The notes beneath the pieces are model-generated. The model made no database searches. It saw only the letters and a program-made list of their open reading frames with translations, and had not been told where the DNA came from. Below are positions 9,592-21,387 of a DNA stretch of 64,000 nucleotides, one piece after another (position 1 is the first letter of the stretch; every line of letters starts with the position of its first letter). The translations under genes and the position numbers were made by a program. The stretch lies in the NCBI GenBank assembly GCA_013187285.1, contig JABMIG010000055.1, positions 186,001-250,000 of the forward strand, read 5' to 3'. The DNA is from Cyclotella cryptica (Eukaryota; Bacillariophyta; Thalassiosirophyceae; Thalassiosirales; Thalassiosiraceae).

Positions 9592-10791
9592 TTACTCTCT
9601 TCTCAAACAGCGTACTTCCAGCAAATCTCGAATATTTGCATTCCCTGTGTCGTAACTCCTGATTGTCCTCACGACAAGACGATGGTGCGAAAAAGGTTTC
9701 ACACTGCTTGCGCTTAGAGTCTTTGCCGCCTTAGTAAACATATCGGTTCCGCCGCCCACTCCGAAGTAGAAACGTTTCGTTGCAACTAAACCAACTCCAC
9801 TATCGATCTTCAAATGTTTCAGCATTAGAAATGCAGTGTCATTACATGATTCGATGGTATACGTTGTTTCTGCCGCCAAAATGAGGTCGAATCTACCATC
9901 TGTGTCGGTAACCCATTCCAGACTTCCACTTGAAATTTTGTGTGATAAACCCATCCAATCGCCACCAGAAAAGACAGAACTCATTAATAGAGACTGCGCA
10001 GCAATGACTTCATCCAAGCCGACACCATCACAACTACGCAAACCAGATACATTGATTTGAGCATTGGGAATTGTTGCGTACTGCAAAACGAAGTCGTTGA
10101 AGTCTGAGAACAGAACCACAGAATCGTGTTCTGAAGAGTGACTATTGTTAGATAAGGTTTTACGAATACTCTCTCGAAGTATCAGGCATCCTGGTAGTCC
10201 GTGGCCGCAACCCAACTCCATCGTCAAACCTCCACGCGTTATTGAACGACTTACAGCTTGACGTACAAATTCTAAATCGCCCATATGATCATTGTTGAAG
10301 TCATCCTGCGTATCAATATCCATTCCCTTTCTACTGCATATTTGTTCAATAATGGAGGCGAGAAACCGACACAGATCTACAGAACATTCCCACACTTTCA
10401 AACCACCCTCATAAACACCTGGTATCAAATCAGTTGTCTCGTCTGATAACGTGTGCTGCGGGATCACATACCGAATTGGGTCGAGAGTGCTCGCACAGAG
10501 ATCTACCATTTCATGTCGATGAAAACCAAGCTTCGGCTCGAACAAGCTCCCGGCAACTGACTCGTTTGGACACTTTCCTTTAGTAGCACTTTGTATTTCT
10601 TCCGTACCATTTGATAAGCTTCTTGAAGACGCATTGACAACAGTGCATGCTGATGTTCTACAACGTTGTTGCATTTTATGTATTAATTCGTCCCCATCGC
10701 TGATGCTCTCCTCACGGAGGACATCAGCACACGCTGATTCGTCACCTTCCGAGACCGAGAAGTCAAATTTGAAACCTCCGCCTGCTGACAT
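9592..10791 (-). CDS. Protein-histidine methyltransferase, METTL18/Hpm1-like
   Basis: Single exon, 399 residues from ATG at 10791. The N-terminus MSAGGGFKFDFSV matches the short F.F-type start of Hpm1/METTL18 proteins, so the upstream extension of the frame (to 10962) is left out. Diagnostic pieces are GVYEGGLKVWECSVDLCRFL (the substrate-side GG.K.WE..), the SAM-binding MELGCGHGLPG (motif I), VVLFSDFNDFVL (motif II with acidic residue) and FDLILAAETTYT (motif IV/post-motif). This family methylates a histidine of ribosomal protein uL3 in yeast and human. The low-complexity stretch between residues 20 and 100 is longer than in yeast. Assignment is good from motif order; the substrate is inferred from the family. 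Confidence 0.85.
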   Translation of the reverse strand: MSAGGGFKFDFSVSEGDESACADVLREESISDGDELIHKMQQRCRTSACTVVNASSRSLSNGTEEIQSATKGKCPNESVAGSLFEPKLGFHRHEMVDLCASTLDPIRYVIPQHTLSDETTDLIPGVYEGGLKVWECSVDLCRFLASIIEQICSRKGMDIDTQDDFNNDHMGDLEFVRQAVSRSITRGGLTMELGCGHGLPGCLILRESIRKTLSNNSHSSEHDSVVLFSDFNDFVLQYATIPNAQINVSGLRSCDGVGLDEVIAAQSLLMSSVFSGGDWMGLSHKISSGSLEWVTDTDGRFDLILAAETTYTIESCNDTAFLMLKHLKIDSGVGLVATKRFYFGVGGGTDMFTKAAKTLSASSVKPFSHHRLVVRTIRSYDTGNANIRDLLEVRCLRRE

Positions 10792-11075
10792 TGTCTCTCG
10801 AAGCGAAAGGAAATACAAGTATGTCCTTGAGTATTGTATTGTACCGTCGCGGGTGGTCGGTGGTGGTGTCGTGGCAATACAGTATGGTAGAGCTAAGTAG
10901 CTGCTAAGTAGATGTGAGTAATAGGTAATAGATAATAGATAATAGAGCAGTAATCTGTACATAGAACTGGTTCATTACGTGAAAAGCCCGATTGCGAGGT
11001 ACTCTCTTAACCCAAAGGGAAACTGTTGAAGATGCTGTTGAATCAGTGGAAGCGTTTGTTCGCAACAATTGAACC
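10792..11075. promoter_or_regulatory. Divergent promoter between methyltransferase and NDUFS7 genes
   Basis: A 284-bp head-to-head intergenic region. It holds a GTATTGTACCGTC motif (about 10836), a GGTGGT run, CAATACAGTATGGTAGAGC (about 10876), and a TAGATAA/TAGGTAA microsatellite at 10917-10944. The GTATNGTAC motif recurs in other upstream regions of this window. Confidence 0.4.
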
Positions 11076-11921
11076 ATGATGTCCTCTATGCTTCGCCTCG
11101 GCCTCAGTGCCGCCAAAAGCAGTGCCCTCCCATCCAATGGCATCAGAGCAAGCAGCATTGTATGCCGAAGCATGAGTGAGAAGGTATCGTCGACAACGTC
11201 CTCGGTAAGTCTTGCGTCCGCTCTGATGTTTGATACCTGGGATTCCTCTCCACGACGCTGTCCCTCATGGTCCATCTCCCATTCACGCATCCCAAAATCC
11301 ACCTAAGCTCTCACGTCTCGATGGAGTCGAAGAACTACTTACGGGAACTGGAGGCGTCCCGGTGAACAACAAAGTAGAATACGCCGTCTCGCGCGTCGAC
11401 GATCTCGTCAACTGGGCCCGCAAGGGTTCCCTTTGGCCCATGACGTTCGGCCTCGCTTGCTGTGCTGTGGAAATGATGCACGCTGCCGCTTCCAGGTATG
11501 ATATGGAACGTTTTGGGATGGTGTTTCGGGCGTCCCCCAGGCAGTCCGATGTTATGATTGTGGCGGGGACGTTGACGAATAAAATGGCTCCAGCGTTGAG
11601 GAAGGTGTATGATCAAAGTGAGAATCTTTTTTGTTTCTATGTATATTTGTAACGTTGAGCTTGTGTTTTCACCTACTAAATTATTATTTGATCAATATAG
11701 TGCCTGAGCCAAGATGGGTAGTTTCAATGGGATCGTGCGCAAATGGTGGTGGATATTATCATTATTCATACTCTGTGGTCCGTGGGTGTGATAGGATTGT
11801 GCCAGTTGACATTTATGTACCTGGATGCCCACCTACAGCTGAAGCTCTTTTGTATGGATTGCTTCAGCTACAGAAAAAGATTAAAGGAAACAAAAGTTTG
11901 CTCCTTAAGCTTAGAAAGTAA
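11076..11921 (+). CDS. NDUFS7: NADH:ubiquinone oxidoreductase PSST subunit (complex I, 20 kDa)
   Basis: Three exons, 11076-11204, 11308-11617 and 11701-11921, 219 residues. Intron 1 is phase 0 (GTAAGT...CTAAG); its acceptor is the only AG after the donor. Intron 2 is phase 1 (GTGAGA...ATATAG). All ligands of iron-sulfur cluster N2 are present: tandem cysteines in [10 protein letters not shown], Cys in [12 protein letters not shown], and Cys in [22 protein letters not shown]. Other family signatures are [36 protein letters not shown], split by intron 2, and [12 protein letters not shown]. The Ser/Arg-rich N-terminus of about 45 residues, partly on its own exon, reads as a mitochondrial presequence. 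It acts in the quinone-binding Q-module of complex I in the inner mitochondrial membrane. Confidence 0.96.
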
Positions 11922-14108
11922 GGGGTGACGGTTGGGGTTGGGTTGATGATGCTGTTGCTGATTTCTGTTTTTTGAATATACTATGTTTTGAGGGAGGAAG
12001 GGGGGGGGTGACTTTTGGATCAACGACAGGAGACGGTTTTTCTTTTGGATGGAAAACAGAGGAAGGACAAGAGACAAGAGGAATATTGTTACAATACGTA
12101 AAAATAATGACTTCTTTTGTTTGTGTTCTTTGGAGAAGAAATAAGAAGTGTTGTGGTTGTAATCATGGGCACACCTAGTCCCACTTGCTTGCCTGTAGGC
12201 GCCAATGGGGGTGCACCTTTGATCCACCATTTGGCGCTAATCTATGAGGCTGGGTGGTCACATGGTATGAATGTGATACTCTCTCATTTTTTCGTTTTGA
12301 AAGTGAATAAAACGTTAAGATTGCAGATCCTAAGTAGATTTTCCCATAATTTGTTGCACACGCAACTGTATAAGGAGTGTCTTGTTACCACTCCTTGGTA
12401 GAGATATGACCTAAATGAAATGGACAGCCAAATTTCATTCTTATGCATAGCTATTTCTTAAGTACTTGAATTGGTGTTGCAACCCCAAACTTAACATGGT
12501 CAAGACCATTTCATAGCGACATTGCTTTGAGCTGATGAAGGAGGCCCAATCTTGCAATAAAGCAACAAAAACATCACACCCAATGAATTCGTGACTCTAG
12601 CAGACTTGACCAAAACATCATGTCGTCTAACCTTTAGGAATCCAATAGGAAAATATTACTGCGAAAATTTTTTGTCGCCGTCATGAGCAGAATACTTTTC
12701 CTCAGCAAGATTGATGAGATGAAATGTGTGATGACTGTCACAAGCAGCATGGCAATTCAACATGTTGTGCTTAGTAGAATATTTTAGGTGAGGATAGCAC
12801 AAAATTATAAGTTCTTTTGAAGGGATTTTGTTGAACCACTCAGATAGCTTAACCTCTGCAGGTCGGCCAGTTTGATGAACAGTGACAATGCCTCAACTAC
12901 TTTCTCCAATGGTCAGCAAATTTGCCAAAATTTACAGGGTAAATAAAACAATGTCAAACTCCAACTTTTCTGCGACAAATTTCCAGTCACTGAGTTGAAA
13001 ATTCATTTCAGTGTTCTATTATTCCAAAGGGAATAATCTAGATAAAATTAGTAAGACTTTGTGGTTTTCCGATTTAATCCTGTTCCAGAGTGCTTGATCA
13101 TAGATTGGACAAGTTAAGGCACTAGTCACATTGCCATCAACATGCCACAATTCATGACTAAAAATGCTCTCCTCCAAGTAAGGATCTGCATCGTCTCATG
13201 CCAACAACCAACCATGACATGATGGCCCACATAAATGCTGATGAATGAATTAGTAATCAATGCCATCCAACCCTTTCAATGACACATTGATTGCCATCTC
13301 CTGATAGGAGATGCAATGGTTAAGCATACAAAAGGGGGAAACTTACACTTGTATGGAACATTTTTAGTTGACTCCAACCGAGTAATCACATGTTTTTGAT
13401 CATCATTGCTCAACTCTAATTTAATCACCCTGATAATCAAAAGCAGGTACAACTTGAAATCTCACCATGTATTTCCCAAATGACATTAATGTTTAAAATG
13501 CAGTGCCACGAGGGCAACATTGAAATATGAACCAACATTGGCTTGTTTTTATTTCCATCCTTTGTGCTGCAAAGTAAGAATCATAAAGAGCAAAAATATG
13601 CTCACAACAATAGTGAGGATAATCAGAGCTCAGGGTAAATAAGTACAAATTGTCCTCAAAAACAGTAGTATGGTATTGCACCACCCCTTTGAACTAAAAG
13701 CAAAAGGTGCCATGACTCCATGATTGCCCAGGGGGCACTTTATTCAAGAAAGAAAATCAATTTTCTTATTTGGAAACAAAGTCATGATTGTTTGATGGTG
13801 TAATGTTTTTGACATTGACTAGAGGTGGCATGAAATTGAGATGACAACCCGTGATTTGGGCGTATTGACAGCAAGGAAAAATAATTTGTTTAACAAGACT
13901 GGCTCGTAAGTCATGTAACAGTGATCTGATTGAGAATTGTCATTTTAATTCTGGTTGGACTCCCAATAGAACAGTAGTTTAGGTTTCTATATGCTTTTCA
14001 CTTTTCTGTCAAATGTAGCAGAAAATGGTTTCTAAACACATTTTGGGATATTGATCCTTCCTGACAAAAAGCTATGGGGGTTGATCATTTTTGATGTGCT
14101 TGCATTTG
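11922..14108. other. Gene-free, AT-rich region
   Basis: The 3' UTR of NDUFS7 is followed by more than 2 kb without protein-like frames. An imperfect hairpin (TAGGCGCCAATGG with CCATTTGGCGCTA) lies at 12197-12243. From about 13360 on, loosely repeated phrases such as TTGATCATTTTTGATG and AAAATGGT.CC.AAACAC appear, pointing to an old, diverged tandem repeat. The short frames at 12117 and 13493 look random. Confidence 0.4.
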
Positions 14109-14744
14109 TTAGGCCAAAAGCTTGTCAAAATTGTGTTGCTTAGCATTTGCAAAATCGACTTCGCAATTCCTTGTCGATAAAAACTTTGAGCAGGATTTGC
14201 AAACCCCCTAGGAATGCGTAGAACAGTTCTTTGTCCACAGCCTAATAAAATTTGAATAGTGTGAATAATTCGAGTTTGGTAGCAATTGGTAAAAAATTTG
14301 CCGCCAAAACGTGTCCAACTGTCAGTTTTAAAAAATGTAGCAATTCCCCATGTAGCATGTGCGATGTGTTAGGACTTGCAATCACAAAACTTTTGGAAAA
14401 CAATTGCAATTCCTTAGGAATTGCAATGCCGATGCCAACATTTCCTTAATGTAATTGCTTAGCAATTGCATTTACTGGAAAAGTGTAAAAATGAATGGAG
14501 GTGTCACTTCAAGTTGGCATCATTCTGTCATGGAAATGCGCATTTGATGCCGATCTTTCATGATGGGCTTCTCGTTTGAAGCCAAACTGGCTGTCTTCGC
14601 AGAAATCCCAAGCTAAATCACTGTTGACGAGGAATTGCAAAATGGCAAAATGCAAATCCTATGCAAAGTTTTTTATGGACGAGGAATTGCAAAGTCGATT
14701 TTGCAAATGCTAAGCAACACAATTTTGACAAGCTTTTGGCCTAA
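14109..14744. mobile_element. MITE with about 93-bp terminal inverted repeats
   Basis: The left arm (14109-14201, starting TTAGGCCAAAAGCTTGTC) and right arm (14650-14744) are near-perfect reverse complements, roughly 92% by eye. The interior is non-coding and rich in GGAATTGC/GCAATTCC, including a 25-bp near-palindrome at 14403-14427. Flanks CATTTG (left) and ACATTG (right) may be a degraded target duplication. The element interrupts an older tandem repeat: the flanks joined without it read like neighbouring units near 14,900 and 15,030. The subterminal octamer repeats would fit a hAT-like MITE, but the superfamily is not certain. Confidence 0.85.
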
Positions 14745-16340
14745 GACATTGACTGAACTTCACATCACATTATTGAGAGTGGTTGGACAGTCATTAAATT
14801 TTCTGTGAGAATGTTAGTCCTTGTAGCAAAAATGACACAAAAACCCATATTTGACTGCATCAACCCTCACAATCAAAAAATACCAGGGTGATTGATTGTT
14901 TTTGATGAACTTCCAACAACTGAACTTTTCACCTTGTTACAAGACAGTTATAGAAAGACATTTAGTCCTTTGCAGTAAAACTGGGACACATAAACCATTT
15001 CTTGCTGCAAACTGGGAAGTCATTGATCATTTTTAATACACTCCTAATTACTGAACTTGTTTCAGTTGCTTTGCAAACAGTTTTTGGAAAGTAAGTAAGG
15101 TCTGTTATGGGTACTTCTTCCATTCAGAGGGAAAATGGTCCCCAAAACACAAATCATGCCATAATAATATTGCTGCAAACTTGCTTACACTGTATGTAAA
15201 CTTCAAATTATTTAGCAACTCAACAGTAAGTGACTAACTTGATTATGAAATCATTTCTCAAAGCCCATCTTTCATGTTTAGTCTACACCTAATGAATCAC
15301 ACCTGAGCAAAACAATGACATGATTGTAATTATGTTGCCTCGTATTAAAATTTGTAATAGTTGAAAGATAACCAAATTCTACAAATGAGAGTCTTCAAGA
15401 TCAAGTTGATTGTCTGTTAAAACAGACAAGGATTGCTTTTGTTGGATCTGTTTTTAAAGACGAGAGAGAATTATGATTACTATGCTGATTATTGAGTAGA
15501 AATGTCCCATCAGTAACAGTTCACAATCAGCTTGACTTCACTTAGGTCCATTGTACAATTCATCGAATACGTCAAGAAATGGAAGATTGACAACCATGAT
15601 AGAAAGTTATCATTTTGGTCCTCTTTGTTTTATTGTATAATGTAAAGAACACTCAAGAGGTGGCAGGAGTAGCTTTTTGGACCACCTGTCAGATCCTGTT
15701 TCTAGTGAGTGATGAGAAGAATGAAGCGAAACCAGCATTTGCCTGAATGGTGAATTGTTCAAAGAAAATAAAAATGAAGCAAGGCTCAACTTAGAAGAAA
15801 TGTACTAATGATATTGTGCATACATCATGACATCTGGGTATCTTCACTAATGGCTCATACATGCTGCCTAATTTGGACTGCCATAAATTCTGTGATTCCA
15901 CAGATTAAAATATATGGTTTTTCTATTTCATTGACTTTTGCATTTTTCACCTAATGAAACAACCCCGGACATTCTAAACCCTTTATTGTTTGACTCACCT
16001 TTCTCGCATCAACACACCCCTTTGGTTCGCTCCATGTGAACTTCACACAGTTGCCGAGAAACCTCCGATGTCAGCTAAAGTCACCACACATCTCGAGCAC
16101 ATGGTTGAGGGGTGGACAGCACAGCGAAGCAAGGAAGCAAAATGGGGGGAATTATGGTACAACAATGCCACGCCAAAGTAAATAGGAAAGATACCATTAC
16201 TTTTTCTTGTGTTGATACTGCTAGCTTTGCACTGATTGTAACATATGTTTTAATGTATCTTTTGACATTTTGTGGATCTGATGCACCGAGATATTATTAC
16301 AAGTAGTGTACAAAATGCCAGCACTCCTTACATATTAATT
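14745..16340. repeat. Diverged tandem repeat, non-coding
   Basis: Units beginning ATTGAT(C/T)(A/G)TTTTT.AT and continuing ...CT.AACT(G/-).ACTGAACTT are seen at about 14081 (split by the MITE), 14891 and 15013, with spacing of roughly 120-175 bp. Similarity is only moderate, so the array is old. No frame over 65 codons here looks like protein. Confidence 0.4.
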
Positions 16341-16656
16341 CCTTCGTGAAAACTCAAATTGCCGGTTTTCATCCGTGTTGTATGGTACTTACGTTACAAT
16401 ATCATATTTATTAATTTGTTAGTATCGTATTTGGTCCTATGATTTTCGCCATGACCGTAAAAAATAGTTGTCTGTTCCCACTTCCCACCCTATAATCTCC
16501 TATAATGCTTTGCCTTCTTTTTTAAACAAAGCGTTTCAAACCCGTTGGTGAAAACGTGTGTTGAGTAAAGCTTGAACACGCTTTCTCTTGATTTCGTACG
16601 AAGGATTTCATTTCCAAAATCAACACTCGAAACCGAAACGTCGCCTTACGATAACG

Positions 16657-18085
16657 ATGAATGTAAGCTGTCTTCGAGGACAAAGTCATTCGTTTCGCAA
16701 TTATAACTTTTTGTATGATTTTGTCGATCGTTCTTAGCCGTGTCTCGGCCCCTTCTCATTGCATTCTGTAATACTTCGATCCTGCTAATGTTTTTATCAC
16801 CGCCGTCACTTATATGCAACGCTCCCGTCTCACGAAAAGACAACTGACTACGACGTTGAAGGATTTTTCGCCAATAACGGTTTGCCATGGACAGATGTGA
16901 GTTGGACCCGTCGTCTTCCAGTTTGTCCGCTTTCTTTGCATCACAGCCCCCTTTTGTTTCTCGTTCGCTAATGTCCCCCCGCATTGAACGTTCAGCCCTT
17001 GAAAGAAGCACTAGAAAAGTGGGGAGTAGAATGTGTAGAGCACATCAAGTTGCTCCCACGCGATGATTTCTTGCAAATCTTCGAGAATGAAAAGTTCGTC
17101 GTGAAGGAGACTTCCAAACACGTGTTTGACAGGCTTCACCAAACTCCGTTCGATCCATCGAGAGCTGCCGTGAAGAGAGAGGGATACCTACCTTCGCCTC
17201 CGCCAACGGTTACGCTTCCTGTTGATGCCCCCCAACTCAACATGACGAAGCGTCTTGGAACGCTAGTCGCGATTGACCAGGCGACAGCTGCTTGTACTAG
17301 AACGAAACGAAACGACGCTAAGTCCGTGTCTGCCACTCAGCAGCTTGAAAATATTGCTCGAATGTGGAATTTCCAAGGTCACCAGACCAATTTTGTCCGA
17401 CTCGCGGTTGCGGAAGTTCTGTCTCAGGGGTACACGAAAACTGATGTTGCCAAGGTGATTCGTTTACAGCATGATGACGGTAAGCTTTACATGCTGGTAA
17501 TTGCCTGGTCTTTGCCTCGCTTCTGAGCCATTTTCGTTTGGCTCCATTTTTTCCGGTCTTGCTCGATTTTGTTATAGAATGGAATGGTATTGTAAACAAT
17601 GGAACTGACAAAATATGCAAGGTAATCAAATGCTTCTTTACCACCTTTGAATTCGTCTTTCATCTCGTGTTGTAACCGGAGCTCACTGTCATCTCTCTCA
17701 GAGAATCATGGCTACGCTTGTTAGGATTCATTCCATGGCCAAATCTGGAGCACTTCAAGATGTTAGTCCTACCATGAGCAAGACCCTCAAAGCAGGTTCG
17801 CGAGGAAATAAGAAGGGTGCTATTCGTGGCCCTTACAAGAAGAGGCAATCGGCTGAGTCTGAAGCGATGTCCGAACAGCCAGTTCAAAATGATACCTTGC
17901 CCGACCTGGGCGAAGTCAACGTCGAGGTGATTGATGTCAAGATGGAGGAAGACCAACAAAAGTGTCACGTCGAGGAGGACGAAGAGGAACAGGTGAACAA
18001 TACGCATGAGGACGAAATGCAGCAGCAAGTAAATGGTAATGATGTCAACAATGACGAGCATATGGAGGTAATCACTCCGTGTTAG
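16657..18085 (+). CDS. Conserved-looking protein of unknown function, four exons
   Basis: Proposed exons: 16657-16662 (ATG AAT, weakest part), 16996-17479, 17578-17621 and 17702-18085, giving 305 residues. Exon 3 is a 44-nt micro-exon. Its acceptor (TTATAG) and donor (GTAATC), entry in phase 1 and exit in phase 0, join HDD-EWNGIVNNGTDKICK to RIMATLVRIHSM with no frame conflict. The N-terminal half is mixed charged/hydrophobic (PLKEALEKWGVECVEHIKLL; IARMWNFQGHQTNFVRLAVA). The C-terminal third has a basic patch GAIRGPYKKR followed by a strongly acidic tail, suggesting a nuclear or DNA/histone-contacting protein (inference). I do not recognise the family. The start exon could instead be another upstream ATG. 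Confidence 0.6.
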
Positions 18086-18404
18086 TACAGCTTCATATGA
18101 GTGTCTGCCTTTCATGATTGTCGACAGATGACGACTGGTTATTTAGCTATGTGTTGGTATGTTAAGAGTTATCGTTGTTACTGCAATGCCTACAAACCAC
18201 ATCTTCGGAAAATAGGACGCACCTAGCACAGTGAGCGAATGAAAGTGATATCAAGAACAAAGGGTAACTGGAGAAGATGGTCCCTTATTAGTACAAAATG
18301 CCATGACATCTGCAGCATCTTTCACGATATTAAATATTTTTAAGTATGGTACTGTTCTCACATTGATCACTCATATTAGGGCCCTGGACACAACTACGTC
18401 GTAG
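18086..18404. other. Convergent 3' regions
   Basis: About 320 bp between convergent genes. It contains AAGTATGGTACTGTTC at 18342, a variant of the GTATGGTAC motif, here at a gene end. No other structure was seen. Confidence 0.3.
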
Positions 18405-20850
18405 TTAGTTCTTTGTAGAATAGTAGTTACGCAGCACTGGGCAGCGAATGATTACGGAGAATAATTGATCGAATGTCGCCGCCATAATGGGAAGTTCTTT
18501 ACTAGATATTGGAGGCATCCTTGCACAGTTCGTTGTGAAAAGAATGCAAAAGCTAACCCACGCTCTGACTTCTGATGTATCTTTAGATGCATGATGCTGT
18601 CGAAATTCTATGGTTGGTTGTCGTCCCGATTTCAAGTTTTGCAGATTGAGTTTGTGGTATCTTGCGCGAAATCCCGGGTTCATCACATCATACAGCTCTT
18701 GCTTGCTTTTGCAGGAAGCCAGCGCCTCCAACGCACCATTGAAAGTTTCGCATTTAGACATGATTGAAATTCTGTTGGATTGAAAATAACTGTGAGACTG
18801 CTCGCTACCCGATCGCCTTGATTGGTTAAGAAATCTGTCGATGACTTCTTCGTAATAAATGAACTGCTGACAAATGCTAATCATGCTCTCCAACGAATAC
18901 TCAGATTCTTTGGTCTCAATGTGAACATGGAGCCCCATTGTTTTATTCAATCTCACGCAAAGAATGTCTGACAAAACTTCCAAGGTATGTACCAAATGAT
19001 CTAAGCCATCTCCTCCTGTTAAAATAGGAGAAACAAGTTCTAGAATCGTGCTCAAAGGGTTCTCTTCGTTTGGCACTATACTCTTGTCATAACAAATTGA
19101 CCATTTGGTGTGCTTCGACGCTGCTTTTTCGACCTTTTCATGTACGTCCCTTAGCCCATCCTGAGTTTCAAAAACAACTATAGTTTCATTAACATCAAAG
19201 TCTTCAGAAGAAGGTTGTGGAGGGTCGAGGTCTGGCATGGATGAATGAGAGCTAAAAGAGCCGTCCGCGTCACTGACATCATCAGAAGATTTATCATTGC
19301 CAAAGTCATACGGCCAACGACCATCTTTGCCTTTCCCTTGATGCTGACGTAGTTTAACGTCAATTCCGGCGTGCTCAGCAAGGCTGGACGCCATTCTTTC
19401 GGTACGATTTCCCGAGGCACATGACATCTCGAGCTCCACGCCAAAATTAACGAGAGGTATTGTTGCAGGGAGTGAGTTTTGATCAGAATGTTTATCAGTG
19501 CTAAGTGGCAACAGCTCCATCGGAGCCAAATAACCTTCGTAAAACAAAAGCCCACTGCCGATATCATTTAGTCCCGAGTTTTTAGTGCAGTTTAGAATGT
19601 GATCTTCCAGTATCACAGCAACTGCATTGTCCACTTCAATGACTTCAATAGTTTCACCTATGCCACATTGGTTTTGATGCAAACTGGCAAATGTCAGTAG
19701 TGAAAAAGTATGGATCCAAGCCGAAGCAGCTCTAAACAATACGTCTTAAACAGCAGCACGTACCTCGAAGAAATTCTGTTGCATTCTTAATTCCTTCAGG
19801 GTCAATCCCATACTGAATGCTGATGCATGGAACGCCTTGGGTTGCACAAATGTTATAGAACTCAATAGCTTGGTATTTCGTCCCACGTCTATTCGCCAAT
19901 ATTACACCACCAAGATTGTCTTTTAAGAAATGAATGGCCATTTTGGCGATAGACAGCCGTGCATAGAAGTTGTAGTTTCCGTGCCACTCTCCATTTGCAG
20001 ACGAAGATGATGGAAAGGTCACGACTTGATCTTCAATAGTACCACTGCCACAACCTCCGTGAGGATATTGTAGAATAGTTTCATATTCAAATGGAGTGAA
20101 AGAATACATCAAAAACTCCTCAAGGAATTCGCCATGCATTGGATTGTCCCACTTGCAAACTGACTCTGGCGTATTCAGCGCCTTTAATCCTCGATGGATC
20201 CGAATGTTTTGTTCTTCCACGCTCAATAAGCCAGAATCGCCAACAAGTTTTCCCGACCTTCCATCTAAAACAGAATTATCATTATCACCACCGCATTTGT
20301 CTGCGTGATGACTGCTATTCAACCGAGCCAGCATATCTAATCTTTCATTGATTATCACGGATTCATTCCCCCTTTTCATTCGTTTAGTATCCACAATCCA
20401 ATCTCCCTCGTCTCCTTCGTGAGCACTCACGAGATTAATCTGTGAAAGCTCCCCATTTAACAGTACAACATAGACTGGTTCACGTCGGTCGGCGAACATG
20501 GCATCTTCGGAAATCCATTTCGAACCGAGAATGTAGCACTCCATGGGATGTTCAGGATCTTCATCGAAAAATGTTCGAAGTTTGGTCCCATAGGAATGCT
20601 GGCCTGCATCTTCTCCAAACAGTGTATCCTCCTGTTCAAACGCGTCGGGAATTTTCGTCTTTATTGTATCAAACCATTGGAGCAGGTCCGTCTCGGGTAT
20701 AAAGATGCCTACATCTCTATCAGACGGGGTGGCGTCGATTTCATCGTTGATCGCTTGAAAACAGACGCAACAGATAGGACAGGTCGCGAGATTGTGGGCC
20801 TTGCAGAACATTCTGCCGTATTCATCGGTGATGGTTTGGGGGAAGTTCAT
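18405..20850 (-). CDS. Amidoligase-domain protein with N-terminal Cys/His motif
   Basis: Two exons, 20850-19764 and 19657-18405, give 779 residues. The 106-bp intron is phase 1 (GTACGT...GGCATAG) and joins FLR-GETIEVIEVD. The C-terminal half matches the putative amidoligase fold (Amidoligase_2, ATP-grasp/glutamine-synthetase-like): NFGVELEMSC (metal-binding Glu), WSICYDKSIV, STILELVSPIL (second acidic motif), MGLHVHIE (His), and TIEFRQHHA (substrate Arg/Gln). Such enzymes are proposed to form amide bonds on peptides or cell-wall compounds. The N-terminus MNFPQTITDEYGRMFCKAHNLATCPICCVCF has a C-H-C-C-C arrangement that may bind zinc. The middle (about residues 90-360) is not recognised. A better-looking acceptor, GCCAG at 19684, does not keep frame with this donor. 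Confidence 0.72.
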
Positions 20851-21387
20851 GATGTGCTACGCAAAATAATGTTCGTAGCTCTTAGATTGTCAAGTAGACA
20901 ATACACCCCCAACCCAGTGCATGGAGAACATTGAAACGCGAAAGCGAGAAACGGAACAATAGAAGACGTGCCTGGACGAATCAGTTTCCTACAGGTATAT
21001 GTCTTAGGCGTTGACAGTAGATCTGAGAACTATGGTGCGATATGGTGCGATACACTGATGAACCGTTGATAAACCGTTGATAAACCCATCTCGGGAAATG
21101 TGGGAAAAAAGGAGTTGTGTACAGCGCCTAAAGACTGCCCCTGGGAGAGCGATTATAAAAGTGACGAGTAAAAAAAGGCTGATTCCTGGGAGGAATTCAA
21201 ATTCCTCTTTTACCTACGAAGGTAATCTCCATAAAGTATTATTCACTGATCTAGTATAAAATCATTTTTACTCGCAAGACTTAAAAGTGGTTCGCTCCAT
21301 CAATCTGACAAGCACGTCATATGATTACGAGATATTACTCTTCCGGCAACTGGCGAACCCCCTCGACCACCCCACACAGGCAACAGC
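20851..21387. promoter_or_regulatory. Divergent promoter region of amidoligase and TAF11-like genes
   Basis: 537 bp between head-to-head starts, without a convincing gene. Tandem duplicates GGTGCGATATGGTGCGATA (21032-21051) and ACCGTTGATAAACCGTTGATAAACC (about 21061-21086) are the visible structures. A GGAATTC inverted pair lies at 21190-21207. Confidence 0.35.

Noticed and set aside
16646-17011. 121-codon minus-strand frame
   Set aside because: Overlaps the 5' part of a spliced plus-strand gene and has no protein-family character.
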